Part shown: positions 33,526-44,727 of the stretch, in pieces
How the letters are laid out: the number at the start of each line of letters is the position of its first letter
Numbering within the stretch: position 1 is the first letter of the stretch
NCBI GenBank assembly: GCA_020055645.1
Contig: CM034547.1
Location: 3,658,001-3,722,000, forward strand
Source of the DNA: Tomocerus qinae
Lineage: Eukaryota > Arthropoda > Collembola > Entomobryomorpha > Tomoceridae
Length of the DNA stretch: 64,000 nucleotides
Direction: 5' to 3'
Notes under the pieces: generated by a model
What the model was told of the DNA's origin: nothing
Seen by the model: the letters and a program-made list of their open reading frames with translations, nothing else
The model's database searches: none
Made by a program: the position numbers and the translations under genes

Positions 33526-36347
33526 ATGTCAGGTTTGGCAAAAGATCCAAAGTTTTTCGTCACTGCCCCTAAGCCAGAGGCTCATGAGAAATACATCCGG
33601 GACATTTTTGAAGTCATCCTCGAAGACTTACTATTTAAAGGGATCAGCAGAACGGAGCCTGTCCTCCGGTTTAAACTACCTGAAGACCTGAAACAGATCC
33701 TAAATTTAGACTTAAAAAATGAGCCTGCTGAGAGTCAGGATCATCTCATTCAGCTTATCAAGCAAACCATCTACCACAGTGTCAAACCTGGACATCCTCG
33801 CTTCATTAACCAACTCTATTCCGGGTAAATCTTTGTAAACCACAATTATTTAATTTCATAATATCATTTCATCTACATCTACGATCAGAAGATGTATAAT
33901 TTCATACTAGACAAAGCTCATTTGAATTGTATGTACTTTGAGCTGACAATTTTTGTGCATTGACAAACAGCAGTTCACTTCATCCGACCGAAATGTTTAT
34001 TATTTTTCATCGTTATTTTATACCAATTGTATTTGGTTCAATTCAACGTAATAGCAGGAAGACTGAATATTATTAGATATTGAGATTGAGGTTGGAATGT
34101 ATCATTGTGTCTCTGAACATAGATTTTGTTTAGGATTAGTTTTTCTATGATTAGGATATTTGTTTTTAACTTTAGAAATGGAAGACGGTATGTAGTGTTA
34201 GACTTGCTGCAGCTTGAGATTGACACAAAAGCATGTTCTTTGGGAGTTGAAGAAATTGAAAATTGTATGCGTCTGACACTTTTTGCATACGAATGTGGTA
34301 TAAAATGGACACATTGAGGAAAATGATAAGAAAATCAATTCCTAGGAAAATTAATGTTAAATAGGTACAAATAAGTACATTCGAGTTTGTTTACCTTAAA
34401 AGTGTGCTAATATTATCCAACCCACTATAATAATCAGCATTAATTTAATTTATACATTCGCAAAAAGATGGTTTGAGTGTTGTTCAATGAATATTTATTG
34501 TTGACAGAATGGATCCTTACGGAGTGTCAGCTGAATGGGTAACTTCAGCTATAAATGCGTCAGTGTACACATACGAAGTGGCTCCTGTGTTCACACTCAT
34601 GGAGAATGAAGTATTTGAGAAAATGAGGAATATTATTGGCTTTCCTACAGGAAAAGGAGACGGGCTTTTCTGTCCAGGAGGATCTATTGCTAATGGTTAT
34701 GCTATCTCCCTAGCCCGATTTAGGAAACGACCTGAAATCAAAGTAATCTATTCACACACACCTAAACCAACAATAATACTCGATTATGATCTTCGAGATA
34801 ATCAATTACGCATTTATTAAATTAGGACAACGGGCTGTTTGGCATTCCTGAGATGGTAATGTTCGTTTCTGAAGATGCGCATTATTCCTTCAAGAAACTC
34901 GCATCTTTTCAAGGTATTTAGATAGAATGTTTAATTTATCACTCGTTTGCGGTGATAATTCCGAAAAACTAATTTGTATTGAAATACAAAGGGATGGGAG
35001 GCAATCATGTTATCGGAGTGAAGGTGGACGCGCGAGGGAAAATGGACCCTTGCCATTTGATCAGAGCTATTGAAACCGCTTTGGCCCAGGGCCAAGAACC
35101 CTTTTTAGTTTGTGCGACGGCAGGTAAACTTTAGCCATCTAAATAGACTTCTGGGTTGTTTCCTAATTAATTAATCAAGGTTTCACTAGGTACGACTGTA
35201 TTGGGAGCTTTCGATCCTATTGACATAATGGGGTCAATTTGTACAAAGTACGGTTTGTGGTTCCACGTAGATGCCGCTTGGGGAGGCGGAGCGCTGATGT
35301 CCGACAAATATCGAGAGTTGATGAAGGGCATTGAAAAGTATGTTTTCAAATGGTTTGGGGAATGCGGGACTTGAAATTTTTGTTAGCGGAGATTCTGAAT
35401 TACAGGGCGGACTCTGTGACGTGGAATCCCCATAAACTTCTCTGTGCTCCGCAACAATGCTCGACACTTTTACTGAAACACGAGAAAATCGCTAGCGATG
35501 CTCATGCAACTCATGCCACGTATCTATTCCAACAAGACAAGTTCTACGATGCCAGTCAGTACGACACCGGCGACAAACACATTCAGTGCGGAAGGAGGGC
35601 CGATGTCTTCAAGTTTTGGATGATGTGGAAGGCAAAGGTAATTTCATCTCGCGTAAGATTTTTTAGAGGCCAGCTTGTTTGTAATTTTAATTTCTGCTGC
35701 CAGGGGAAGCAAGGCTTTGCTGCTCACATAGACCACGTATTTTCAATGGCAGAATATTGCGTTGAACAACTAGCAAAACGATCTCCATCTTTCAAGCTTC
35801 TTCTGGATCGACCTGAGTGCACCAACGTTAGTTTCTGGTACATCCCGCCCTCGCTTCAAGGCTTGGACCCAGAGTCTCGAGAGTTTATTACTAAAATTCA
35901 TAAGGTCATTTACAGATTTTGTAACACTCATTTTGTCCAACTTTGTATACATTGTGGTATAAAATGCACTATGCGCAAATGATAAGAAAGTAGTAATTTT
36001 AAGAAGTTTATGCATGGCACTGTGTTGGTACCAAGTTGGTACTAGAACGAATTTTAAAATTGACATTCCACTTTTACCTTTTCTTAGTCAAATTCCTTAT
36101 TTACATATTCTATAATGTGTGGCTAATATTATTTGTAGACTGCCTTACTAAAATATTACGTTTTACTCCGCAGGTGGCTCCTAAAATAAAAGAGAGGATG
36201 ATGAAAGAGGGCACTATGATGGTCACGTATCAACCAGTACGAAATTATCCCAACTTTTTCCGAATAGTAATACAAAGTTCCGAAGTGCAGAAAGAAGATA
36301 TCGACTTCTTCTTGGATGAAATCGAAAAGTTTGGCAAAGATCTTTGA
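33526..36347 (+). CDS. Group II PLP-dependent acidic amino-acid decarboxylase (CSAD/GADL1/ADC-like)
   Basis: Eight exons (33526-33824, 34508-34742, 34826-34913, 34992-35123, 35190-35337, 35406-35637, 35704-35904, 36174-36347) give 502 aa, the usual length for cysteine sulfinate, glutamate and aspartate decarboxylases. Seen: [11 protein letters not shown] and [16 protein letters not shown] near the N-terminus; [17 protein letters not shown]; the cofactor-stacking His in [10 protein letters not shown]; the PLP Asp in [10 protein letters not shown]; and the Schiff-base Lys in [10 protein letters not shown] (about residue 311), followed by CSTLLL. In this family the enzyme removes CO2 from cysteine sulfinate, glutamate or aspartate to give hypotaurine, GABA or beta-alanine. 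Which substrate applies cannot be settled by eye. The [11 protein letters not shown] segment and short N-terminus look more like CSAD/aspartate decarboxylase than classical GAD. In arthropods beta-alanine feeds cuticle tanning. Confidence 0.85.
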
Positions 36348-36425
36348 TGGCGCAATCAACTCGTCAGTCTATTCTACCATATTGAAATGACATTTTGATG
36401 TTCCCATTCTTATGCTCTCTTTCCA

Positions 36426-36431
36426 AATAAA
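36426..36431 (+). terminator. Poly(A) signal AATAAA
   Basis: AATAAA ~80 bases after the decarboxylase stop codon. Confidence 0.5.
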
Positions 36432-37109
36432 AATTATCATCACTTAAAATTAAACAGCTTGTTTTTACTCTTAATTACGACACTAGATTATTTTCGATTA
36501 TGAACTTACATCTGTAACTTATAAAGATCAACAATAGAAATTAACAAGGCTTAATTAATTGATAACTCTTGCGAAACTATTAAACATTAAACAGCATAAA
36601 ACCGAATGGGGAGCTTTAAGAAAATATGATATGGCTGTCAAGCCAAGTGTAACTAATACAAGAGAAAACGAAACTTGCAAAAATGCTCCTTGCCAATGTA
36701 GATTCAAGCGGTCATGACGTCATTAGGTACTTTTACACTTTACACGTTCAGTTTGGGGATAGGGAGGTTACGGGAGGTAGTAATAAGTTGAAAACTGGCG
36801 ACTATAACCTCAAAACCCTCGAAACTATATTTTACACTCAAAAATGGAGATTTCGAGACCAAGCTTCACCCACCTTGGTAACGACCAAAGAGCTGGGTAA
36901 CGACGAAAAAATATTTATGCAAGTGCAGAAAGTTGAACTATGGTGCAGTCAGATTGGATTAGCGTTTTGCAATTTTCAAGAAATAGATGTGTCATTTTAT
37001 ATACTCCTATAATAAAAATTCTTGGGACCATATTATGAACCTCGGTTGAATGCACCAAAGTTTGTGCACAGTAGAGCCGATAGTGAGTGGACAGTGATAT
37101 TTGTACGTA
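36432..37109. other. Intergenic stretch
   Basis: A 109-codon open frame at 36683-37012 has no family signature and no support. It should hold the promoter of the arrestin gene. Confidence 0.4.
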
Positions 37110-40100
37110 ATGAGTGTCAGAATTTCTCACATTCAAATTCGGGGGGAGGAGCATTTTAACAGGAATCACATTGCTGGAGACACAGTCGATGGCTACATTC
37201 AATTTGTAGTGCTAAATCCTTGCAAAATATATAGTAAATATATATTAATAATTATTCTGCTACTGATTATGGTTTACTCTTTCAAATTACCTACTCCTAG
37301 TTTAGAATGTGATGAAATCTATTGCAGTCCTTACCGTCGGCCTGTACGGAACTGGGAAGTCCAAATGGGTTGTGGAAACAGACAAGAAAAAGCACAGAGT
37401 CAAAGGCTATGAAGAATACAACTCTGTTTTTGATCTGATTCGAGATGGTGAATACAAATTAAATGGTTACACAATGATCGGAACCAAAATGGAAGCAAAA
37501 CTAAAAAGTTTTAATTTTGTGGATGCAATTTTTTGCAAAAGGGTTTTGTAGTTTACTCGAAAATGGTTGTTTGCAGGAGAGACAGTGAAGTACCCAGTGG
37601 GGAAGTACAATGTGCCATTTCGTATTCAGATGAAGGACATTTTGCCAGAATCCTATGACGGACCTCACAGCAAAATAAAATACGTGCTGAGAGCCAAGTT
37701 GAGAACGGACGGTGAAGGAGATCGTTTGTCAGAGATTGTGACTATCAGACACGAGCACAAAGTGCACATCCGTGCCATGCGGGATCTCAATAAGCTTTTG
37801 GACAAAAAAGGACTGCCAATAGGAGCGAGAAAAATCAAGTTTGACAGCGCATTTATCGAGGAACTCGGATGCTGGTTCTCCACTTTGGGGAAAGTTGTCT
37901 ACCAGATCTACTGCCTACGCCAAGGATTTATTCGGGGAGAGGAACTCGAGTTGAAAGTCATTGTACTCAATCACACAACCTCCAAGTCTTGCTTCTTACA
38001 CTTTTCTTTTGAACAGGTACTCTCTTCCACTCAATAATTACCAATAAATTTGACAATGATGATAATTATTTCTAATCATGCGTTTGTATTATTTTTATAG
38101 CGTACCATGAATATTAACGATAACAAAGCTTTAGAACGTTCAATGACTATCATTAAGCCCATTGCGAAGATGGACGGTGATATGCTTCTTCCCGGACAGG
38201 AAACTGAGAAAACTGTAGTATTCAAGATTCCGAAAGATATTCCAATCTCTGGATGCCGTGATTCTAATATTGTGGACATTTCATACAATATCAAAGTAAA
38301 TTCCGTTACTGAATAATGGCAGTATGCATAATGGCGAGTCAGAGGTTACTCCTAACCCGAAGTCACAAAATAGTCTAAAACTTGACCTTAGTACAACCTA
38401 GGGTTAATTTTTTTGTATTGCAATAGCAAAGTAACTATTGGCAACTGACCATGGTCGTCCACCGGGGTCACATTTTGGACTCGGGGTAAAGGGTTACGTT
38501 ACTCTTACCTGTCATTATGCATACTGCCCTAAGTATTAATTTTACTACAAATACCTTGCCAAATACTAATGAGTATGTTCAACTCCAACCGTTTCGCACA
38601 ATCTCTCCAGAGATTTTCAGCAATCAAAGACAAAACTCAATTGCTTTGTAATTGTCGAATAAAGTTCAATATATTATTCCAAGTTCATTCCCGGCAGAAT
38701 GTCTCCGAAGAGCAAAATGTCATTCTTCTCTATTGACTTCAACGTATTGTTACATTACGACAACATGTCCGTACAGAAAGGATAGGAGATTTATACTTGC
38801 TATCCTTCTAATGCTAACAAAGTTTGCATAGGGTTAGATTTGTCGCCAAGTCAGTCTGTGTTAAAATGGGTTTTAACCTGTGAAAGCTATGTCACACCCT
38901 ACTGCCCCGTACGAAAGTCATTTTGGATATGATCTCTAAGCTGTTTCCATAGGGCTGTAAAAAAACAGATCAAATTGGTCAATCTCCATTTAAGTTTACA
39001 AATTTGATCTGTATTTTACAGCCCTATGGAAACAGCTTAGAGATCATATCCAAAATGACTTACGTACGGGGCAGTAGGGTGTGACATAGCTTTCACAGGT
39101 TAAAACCCATTTTAACACAGACTGACTTGGCGACAAATCTAACCCTATGCAAACTTTGTTAGCATTAGAAGGATAGCAAGTATAAATCTCCTATCCTTTC
39201 TGTACGGACATGTTGTCGTAATGTAACAATATTCTGCGTCGGCAATTAATTTTATCCTGAGTATGAAAATGTCAGTTTCCTACCGAGTTGTGGTTTTGTG
39301 TTTTTGCGACACAAGCCATTTTCAATTTCGCACAGCAGACATGGACATGGCACTAATTTCTTATTTCAAGGAATCTTTCTTGAAAAATGAAATATTTGAA
39401 ACAAATGAAATGAATACAATGTGCATGTGTACACGCATGAGCAATTCATTTATTTCGCGCGAAATTTATTGAAATAAATGCCATGTACTCTATTTATTTC
39501 ATTTATTTAATTTTTCAAGGAAATTGGGAGTGAAATTTTTTGCGAAATATTTCAAAAATTTCACCTATTTATTTCCGTGAAATATTTCAAGTGCCAGTCT
39601 GTCGCACAGTGTAGTTAAATAATCATTTTGGAAGGTGAAAGACCTACAGTTGAGTCGGATACTATGTGAACTCGATGCGACATAAACGGCCGTCTTACGG
39701 TTAGTTTTCTGAGTACTATATTCATTATCGCCATGACTACAGTTCAAATGCTTTTATGTTGGTGAATGGTGAATAATAAATATAGTACTCAGAAAACTAA
39801 CCGTAAGACGGCCGTTTATGTCGCATCGAGTTCACATAGTATCCGACTCAACTGTATAGAATCTGTTGGTAGTTGGGATGCACGTGCATGGAATAGGCAG
39901 GCCAGAGGAGAGTGGGAGTAGTGGGTGACCACACGGATGAAAGTTCGGCCGACCAGAAATAATAAGCACTGCTTCCAGCAAGTATGAATATTTAATCTGC
40001 ATAATATGTGATTTTTTTTAATTTTCAGTTGCAATTTGAGCTTTTCTCTGAAACTTCGGGGATGAAAACGATTAAAAGGAATATAATTGTTCCGTTAATA

Positions 40101-40277
40101 ATTGGAGATATACCAGTGGACCCGTCTAAATGGAAACATTTGCAGAATCAAAAGAAATGGGTAAACCCCCAAAAATTCTTTGGAGGAAAGCGGAAATCAT
40201 GGGACTCTTATGAAATGATCAGAACAAAGAGATTTAATAGAGAAGCTTTCTACAAACTCAAGTTGAAGAAATGTTAG
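37110..40277 (+). CDS. Alpha-arrestin / arrestin domain-containing protein
   Basis: Five exons (37110-37205, 37306-37447, 37577-38016, 38101-38295, 40029-40277) give 373 aa, normal for ARRDC proteins. The arrestin N domain shows GDTVDGYIQF, then SIAVLTVGLYGTGKSKW, and YPVGKYNVPFRIQMKDILPE with a following YVLRAKL strand. The C domain shows YCLRQGFIRGEELELKVIV, the polar-core-like NIVDISYNIK and the end strand NIIVPLIIGDIPV. Alpha-arrestins are cytoplasmic adaptors that link membrane receptors and transporters to ubiquitin ligases and endocytosis. The basic C-terminal tail (KSWDSYEMIRTKRF) has no PPxY motif, so recruitment of Nedd4-type ligases is not evident. Introns 1-3 are short; intron 4 is 1.7 kb and holds two foldback elements. 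The exon 1 donor (CAATTT|GTAGTG) was chosen for phase. Confidence 0.75.
38748..39229. mobile_element. 482-bp long-inverted-repeat element in the arrestin intron
   Basis: Near-perfect arms of ~220 bp start TTGTTACATTACGACAACAT and end with the exact complement. TA dinucleotides flank both ends (38746-38747, 39230-39231). The short loop is near 38980. Arms differ by only a few bases, so the insertion is young or gene conversion keeps them alike. No transposase is present. Confidence 0.75.
39647..39854. mobile_element. 208-bp Tc1/mariner-like MITE in the same intron
   Basis: Perfect inverted arms of ~77 bp start CAGTTGAGTCGGATACTATG and are bracketed by TA (39645-39646, 39855-39856). CAGT termini plus a TA duplication are typical of Tc1/mariner elements. 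The loop is ~55 bp. Confidence 0.8.
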
Positions 40278-40845
40278 ATTTGAAATCTATCTTCATCTTC
40301 GTCCATGTAAAAATCCTTATGCGTAGGAAGTCCACAGTGTAAACATTTCTATGAGTTTATCTTCTTCCCCGCATGGAATAATTAACTGGCCAGTGACATC
40401 AACATCATAAAATATCTTTTCAGAGACGGGAAGAAGTCAGTATAGTCAATTCATTATAGAGTACAAGGTTCTAATACTAATGTTACACCAAAAGAAAATA
40501 ATAGTGCTGAATTGAACGGATATCTTAAAATGTTTTATTTCGTTGAATAATATTATTAGTTGGTGATATGAATTTGCACATTTTGAATTGTATCGGAAAT
40601 TGATTATACAATAATTGCATCCAGTCGTCCAACCACAATTAAGCAAATGCATTTGAAATTATTTTGTTTTATTGCATGGGAGACAAAGGAGACTTCCGAC
40701 CTGAATCCCAAACTAAATTAGATTGTTGATTTGATTACCAATTAGTATAATCATATTGTAGCAAGTCACATAGGAATTAGTTTTATAGATAATTTTTGAG
40801 CAACAGTTAATTGACAGAAATACTTAATTAATACTTATAAATATT
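40278..40845. other. Intergenic stretch between convergent genes
   Basis: 3' ends of the arrestin (+) and membrane-protein (-) genes meet here. Nothing else recognised. Confidence 0.4.
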
Positions 40846-41506
40846 CTAAAACGTTGACCACAGAGGGCCTCTTAGAACTTGTTTTGCATCAGTATCGGAA
40901 TGAGATCGAAGAATGGGAACTCCGAGCCATACAAATATATTTGTTAGAATGAAGTCAGCAGCAAAGCAATGGACCATTGTTTCCGGGTAGACCCCTTGAA
41001 TGATTAGCGCTCCAAATGTAGTCATTAATATAAAGGTCGACCCCAATTGAAGCCGGATCCACCATTTGGCATTGTTCAGCTGTCTTTCCTGGTAGAAAAT
41101 TGAAAATAGTATCTATTGCATGTATAACAAGAGAAATGTAAAATTATACCGGTTTGCGAATATTAAGGATGAACCACAGGGAGACGGAGCCTTGGACAAG
41201 GCCACAAATGATCCCAGCAAAAGACACGCTCTGCCATACAGGTCGGATTTGCTGTAACAATTCCTGGCTTTTTTCTATTGAAACAATATCTTTGATGTTG
41301 ATGATCATTTTTGTTCTGTTTATACTTCCGGCATTGATTTTTATTTTAATATTTAATTCTGTAGAATTGACTGTAGAATCCAAAGCCATGAGAGTTTCTT
41401 GGCCTGAAATAAATATTGTGGCAGCACCTAGAATCTAATGTCACATCCTCACATAAATAATCAAGTTACCTTTAATAATTATTTTGTTGATGATATTTAA
41501 TTTCAT
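40846..41506 (-). CDS. Small multi-pass membrane protein of unknown function
   Basis: Three exons (41506-41470, 41403-41150, 41088-40846) give 177 aa, with good splice sites and matching phases. It starts MKLNIINKIIIKGQETLMA. A ~60-residue region with two N-glycosylation-type sites (NST, NRT) follows. Three hydrophobic segments come next: SVSFAGIICGLVQGSVSLWF, GSTFILMTTFGALIIQGVY and HCFAADFILTNIFVWLGVPI. They are joined by a basic loop (NIRKPERQLNNAKWWIRLQ). The tail ends DAKQVLRGPLWSTF. I do not recognise the family. It could be a small tetraspan-like protein whose first hydrophobic segment is weak. It is the only minus-strand gene in an otherwise + strand block. Confidence 0.55.
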
Positions 41507-42544
41507 GGTTAACTTACTAAGGACAAAAGACTTAAAAAACCTACACCCTTCTCAATTGAAATTCTGCAAGGCTTCATAATTTCTGTGTTAGGGAAGTTTT
41601 AAATCAAGTAGCTGCAGTGCCGAGCAAAAGAAGAGTATTTTTAATTAAAATTCTGCACGAGATAAAAAACAATTTCTTGGAGCATGTGATATATATACAT
41701 ATGTGATATATGTACATATATAAGTTCAGCTAGGAAAACTCATTTATTTTTGTTGTAAATTCACTATGATTTCCATTATATTATTTATCTCAACAAGGAA
41801 AAGTAGAAAAAAGCGGATGCCTATGGTTGGGTGGGATTAGCCCGTGCCAGCTAGCTGGTATCATACTAGCTATAGTATATAGTTAATAAATTGTGTATTG
41901 TGGTTAATTATTTATTCCTTTTCGTGCTGCTATATAAATGAAAAATTGAAACTATTACTTATATGAATTTGTATAATAATATTTGCAAGTAGTAAGCTAT
42001 ATCATTGTATACAATAACTCATTTTACCCAGAGGCCCTATAGCTTAGACGATAGTGCTCACCTATAACATAGCTGCACAGGTAACCTTATTAGCATGTCG
42101 TGTGGTTAGTAGTTCAATAAGCTGAACTGACATAATTGAGATTGGAATAAGTGTGCAAATTGTACCTAACATCAACATGCTTTTGACTTTGATATTATTT
42201 AAACAAGGATTTAATATGTAACACCTGTTACTACATATGAATTGAGATCTTGATTCTTTTTCTTCATGTAACGTTCGATTAAATGTTCTATATTTACATA
42301 TCTAAGTACACCATAAACAGATCCTACACTTAAAAGCGTTTTTAAGCCAATAATAGGTTTAATATAAATATTCCACCAGCTTTACTGTGCAAAGTACATA
42401 CTATCCTCATCTTACATATTTTACTACTCTTTAAAAAATGTTATAAATGCCTTTCTACTTTAGCTGAATAAAGGAATGGGAAAAGGCAAAGCCACAGAAA
42501 TCGATTGGTTTTTACCGTAGTCGCTTGAAATAAAAATCTTCCGA
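41507..42544. other. Intergenic stretch between divergent genes
   Basis: Contains alternating ATATATACATATGTGATATA-type sequence near 41690 and no supported exon. Confidence 0.4.
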
Positions 42545-44077
42545 ATGAGGTGTCTCCAGAGATTTTGTAGTGCATGGGTTTTGGTTTTATTTGTTATTAA
42601 TATTATGGTTCTCTATCGCAAGTTTCCGGATGCATCAACGGATCGGTTTTGTCGTTTGAAAGATAAAGGTACTCGTGCATTAATATGGTATAATAAATAA
42701 TTGAAATTAATCTTGCATGCTCACGCCGATTATGAATCACTTTTCAGAAAAGAACCAGTCATTTAAATCCATTGAAAATCTGCAGCTACAATATTATAGT
42801 CAAAGGAAGCAGACTAGTTATAATATCTCCATGAAAGAATCCGAGGCGTCGGAAGCACAGAATCTGCTAAATGGCATCCGAGTCACAAAATATTGCTATG
42901 AAGGTCATGACAGAAGTTCTACGATGATTATTGCTGTGAAATCTAATGTAGACAACTTTGATTGGCGAAACGCCATTCGAATGACTTGGGGCCACTACCA
43001 TCTCCATTCTAAAATATCTGTCGTATTTCTAATGAGTAAATATTCATCATTTATTTTATTAAGATTATTTATTATTTTTAATTCTAATCTTCATGACACT
43101 TTTTAGGGGGACCGGCCAATGAAAGCGTCTTTGCAAATAGGATTAGATCAAAGAGGGTTTACAAAGAGATGAATACTTATAAAGATATAGTCATTCTTAA
43201 TGTTGATAACAGGAATGCTCACGATGAAACACTTTACACATTTTTATGGCTACAACTGAATTGCCCTGAAGCAAAGTCAGCTTTAATTTTGGAAGAAAAT
43301 ACTTTTTTGAATACACCGACATTCATAGATATGATCTCCACATCTAAGGTATACAATAAATATTTTATTTTTACGATTCCTAGTTAGCTGAACCGTTGAA
43401 CATTTTATTGTTTACTAGCTTATCAATGATTACTATATCTCCAAAACTTCAGAAGTGTGTTTAAATAGTATAGTAGTAGATTAGTAATCTATATTCTGGT
43501 ATCTAAAATCTAAAAAAAAATGGTGTAGACAAATACGTAAAATTATGAACTTGATTGACAGTAGTAAATTGAATATCAAGGAAAAAAGCGTTTCGTTATT
43601 CTATGGGAAAATAGAAACAAGGCTGGAGAATTTCTTAGAAAGAAGGGATAACAAATGGACTATAACGGCAACATTTGTTTGCATGAGCTTAATATCTCGG
43701 ATCCTCGTCCTCAACACCCCAGGTGAGAATTAATTGTAACCCACGTACTGATTACATCAATTAACTAAATTCGAAAATATGTAGCAGTTTGGGAGCTGGA
43801 ACCAGCAAGCCCTCTGAACATTTTGGACAGACTATTTTCTAAAGATAAATCAGTTAGAAAAATCCACGTGCAGCAGAAGATCGTTTTGGTCCACGGGGCG
43901 ACTAGCTTAGATTACTGTAATTTGAATGAAGCTATCTGTGTCCCAATCGACGCCGTGCCTGGACCTGTCGGACATTACGGTTTGTGGCATCATATGTCCA
44001 TTACATCATCATTTTGCTCCAATGCTACCTCTTCTATCTCAAATTCCAATCGCGTTACAACTCAGTATAATTTTTAA
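42545..44077 (+). CDS. Beta-1,3-glycosyltransferase (GT31)-like type II membrane protein, DxD motif missing
   Basis: Exons 42545-42668, 42748-43035, 43107-43348, ~43582-43722 and 43788-44077. Exon 1 encodes a short basic cytoplasmic tail and a signal anchor (WVLVLFVINIMVLY), as for Golgi glycosyltransferases. The family hallmark (R)xAIRxTWG is present as DWRNAIRMTWG, followed by SVVFLM and a region like the family's E(s)xxYxDIxxxDxxDxxxNLTxK (EMNTYKDIVILNVDNRNAHD). Where galactosyltransferases have the metal-binding DDD/DxD before VFVN, this protein reads ALILEENTFLN, so the catalytic metal site looks lost. The fourth exon's 5' boundary is uncertain: no strong phase-0 acceptor, and ATATCAAG|GAAAAA at 43581 is the best I found. 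It may be an inactive paralogue, or a decaying gene. Confidence 0.6.
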
Positions 44078-44082
44078 ATTTT

Positions 44083-44088
44083 AATAAA
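44083..44088 (+). terminator. Poly(A) signal AATAAA
   Basis: AATAAA six bases past the glycosyltransferase-like stop codon. Confidence 0.35.
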
Positions 44089-44727
44089 TACTTTTCTACT
44101 TCTTACAATTCAAATCTTAATTTCTTGTCATAATCAGGTGTATAATTTATCTGTTATCTTATTAGAAACGATACACGAACACTAACATACATTACCTTTT
44201 AGATGTATCAGTACATTCGTTCGTATCATCCCCGTTTTCTCCGCTACAACCACCATCCCCCAACCCCAAGCCGTGCATAAAACGGTTGCTAAGCTATTTA
44301 TTTGAAATTTATACTTCAATAATACAAAACAATTTGAAGGGGATCTGAAAACGAGGGATTAGAGTGAAGGCAACAGTATATCACAACACATTTATTTATT
44401 CATTTGCACTGCCAAATTATTTCTCCTGAGGGAGTGACAATGCAGGAGAAGTTAACAGGAGGTTCCAGCTGCAATATTATTAACTCCGGGCGGTAATTCT
44501 TGGAAATTATGTTATTTATTTCAATGCCAACCGACACTTGACCGACACCCATTGTAACCACAACTCATAGCGGGAGATTATCGGCGACAGGGAAAAAATT
44601 AATCAAGATTTCCTGTATTCTATTTTTATTACTTTCTTTAGGAAGAAATATATTATCATTGATTTCGTTCTCGACGACTGACTCCTTGTTAGATTTCAAG
44701 ATCATATTATAAACGGATTAATCAAAA
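44089..44727. other. Intergenic stretch
   Basis: No supported exon or repeat. Confidence 0.4.

Noticed and set aside
36683-37012. 109-codon plus-strand frame before the arrestin gene
   Set aside because: No family motif and no splice link to the arrestin exons, which start cleanly at 37110.
39263-39472. Plus-strand frame in the arrestin intron
   Set aside because: Lies between the two foldback elements and has no splice signals in phase with the arrestin exons.
41154-41438. Plus-strand 94-codon frame with hydrophobic segment
   Set aside because: Antisense shadow of the minus-strand membrane-protein exon, which has matching splice sites and phases.
42029-42120. tRNA-like start (CCCTATAGCTTAGACGATAG)
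   Set aside because: Resembles an A box, but no proper B box, anticodon arm or acceptor stem could be drawn.
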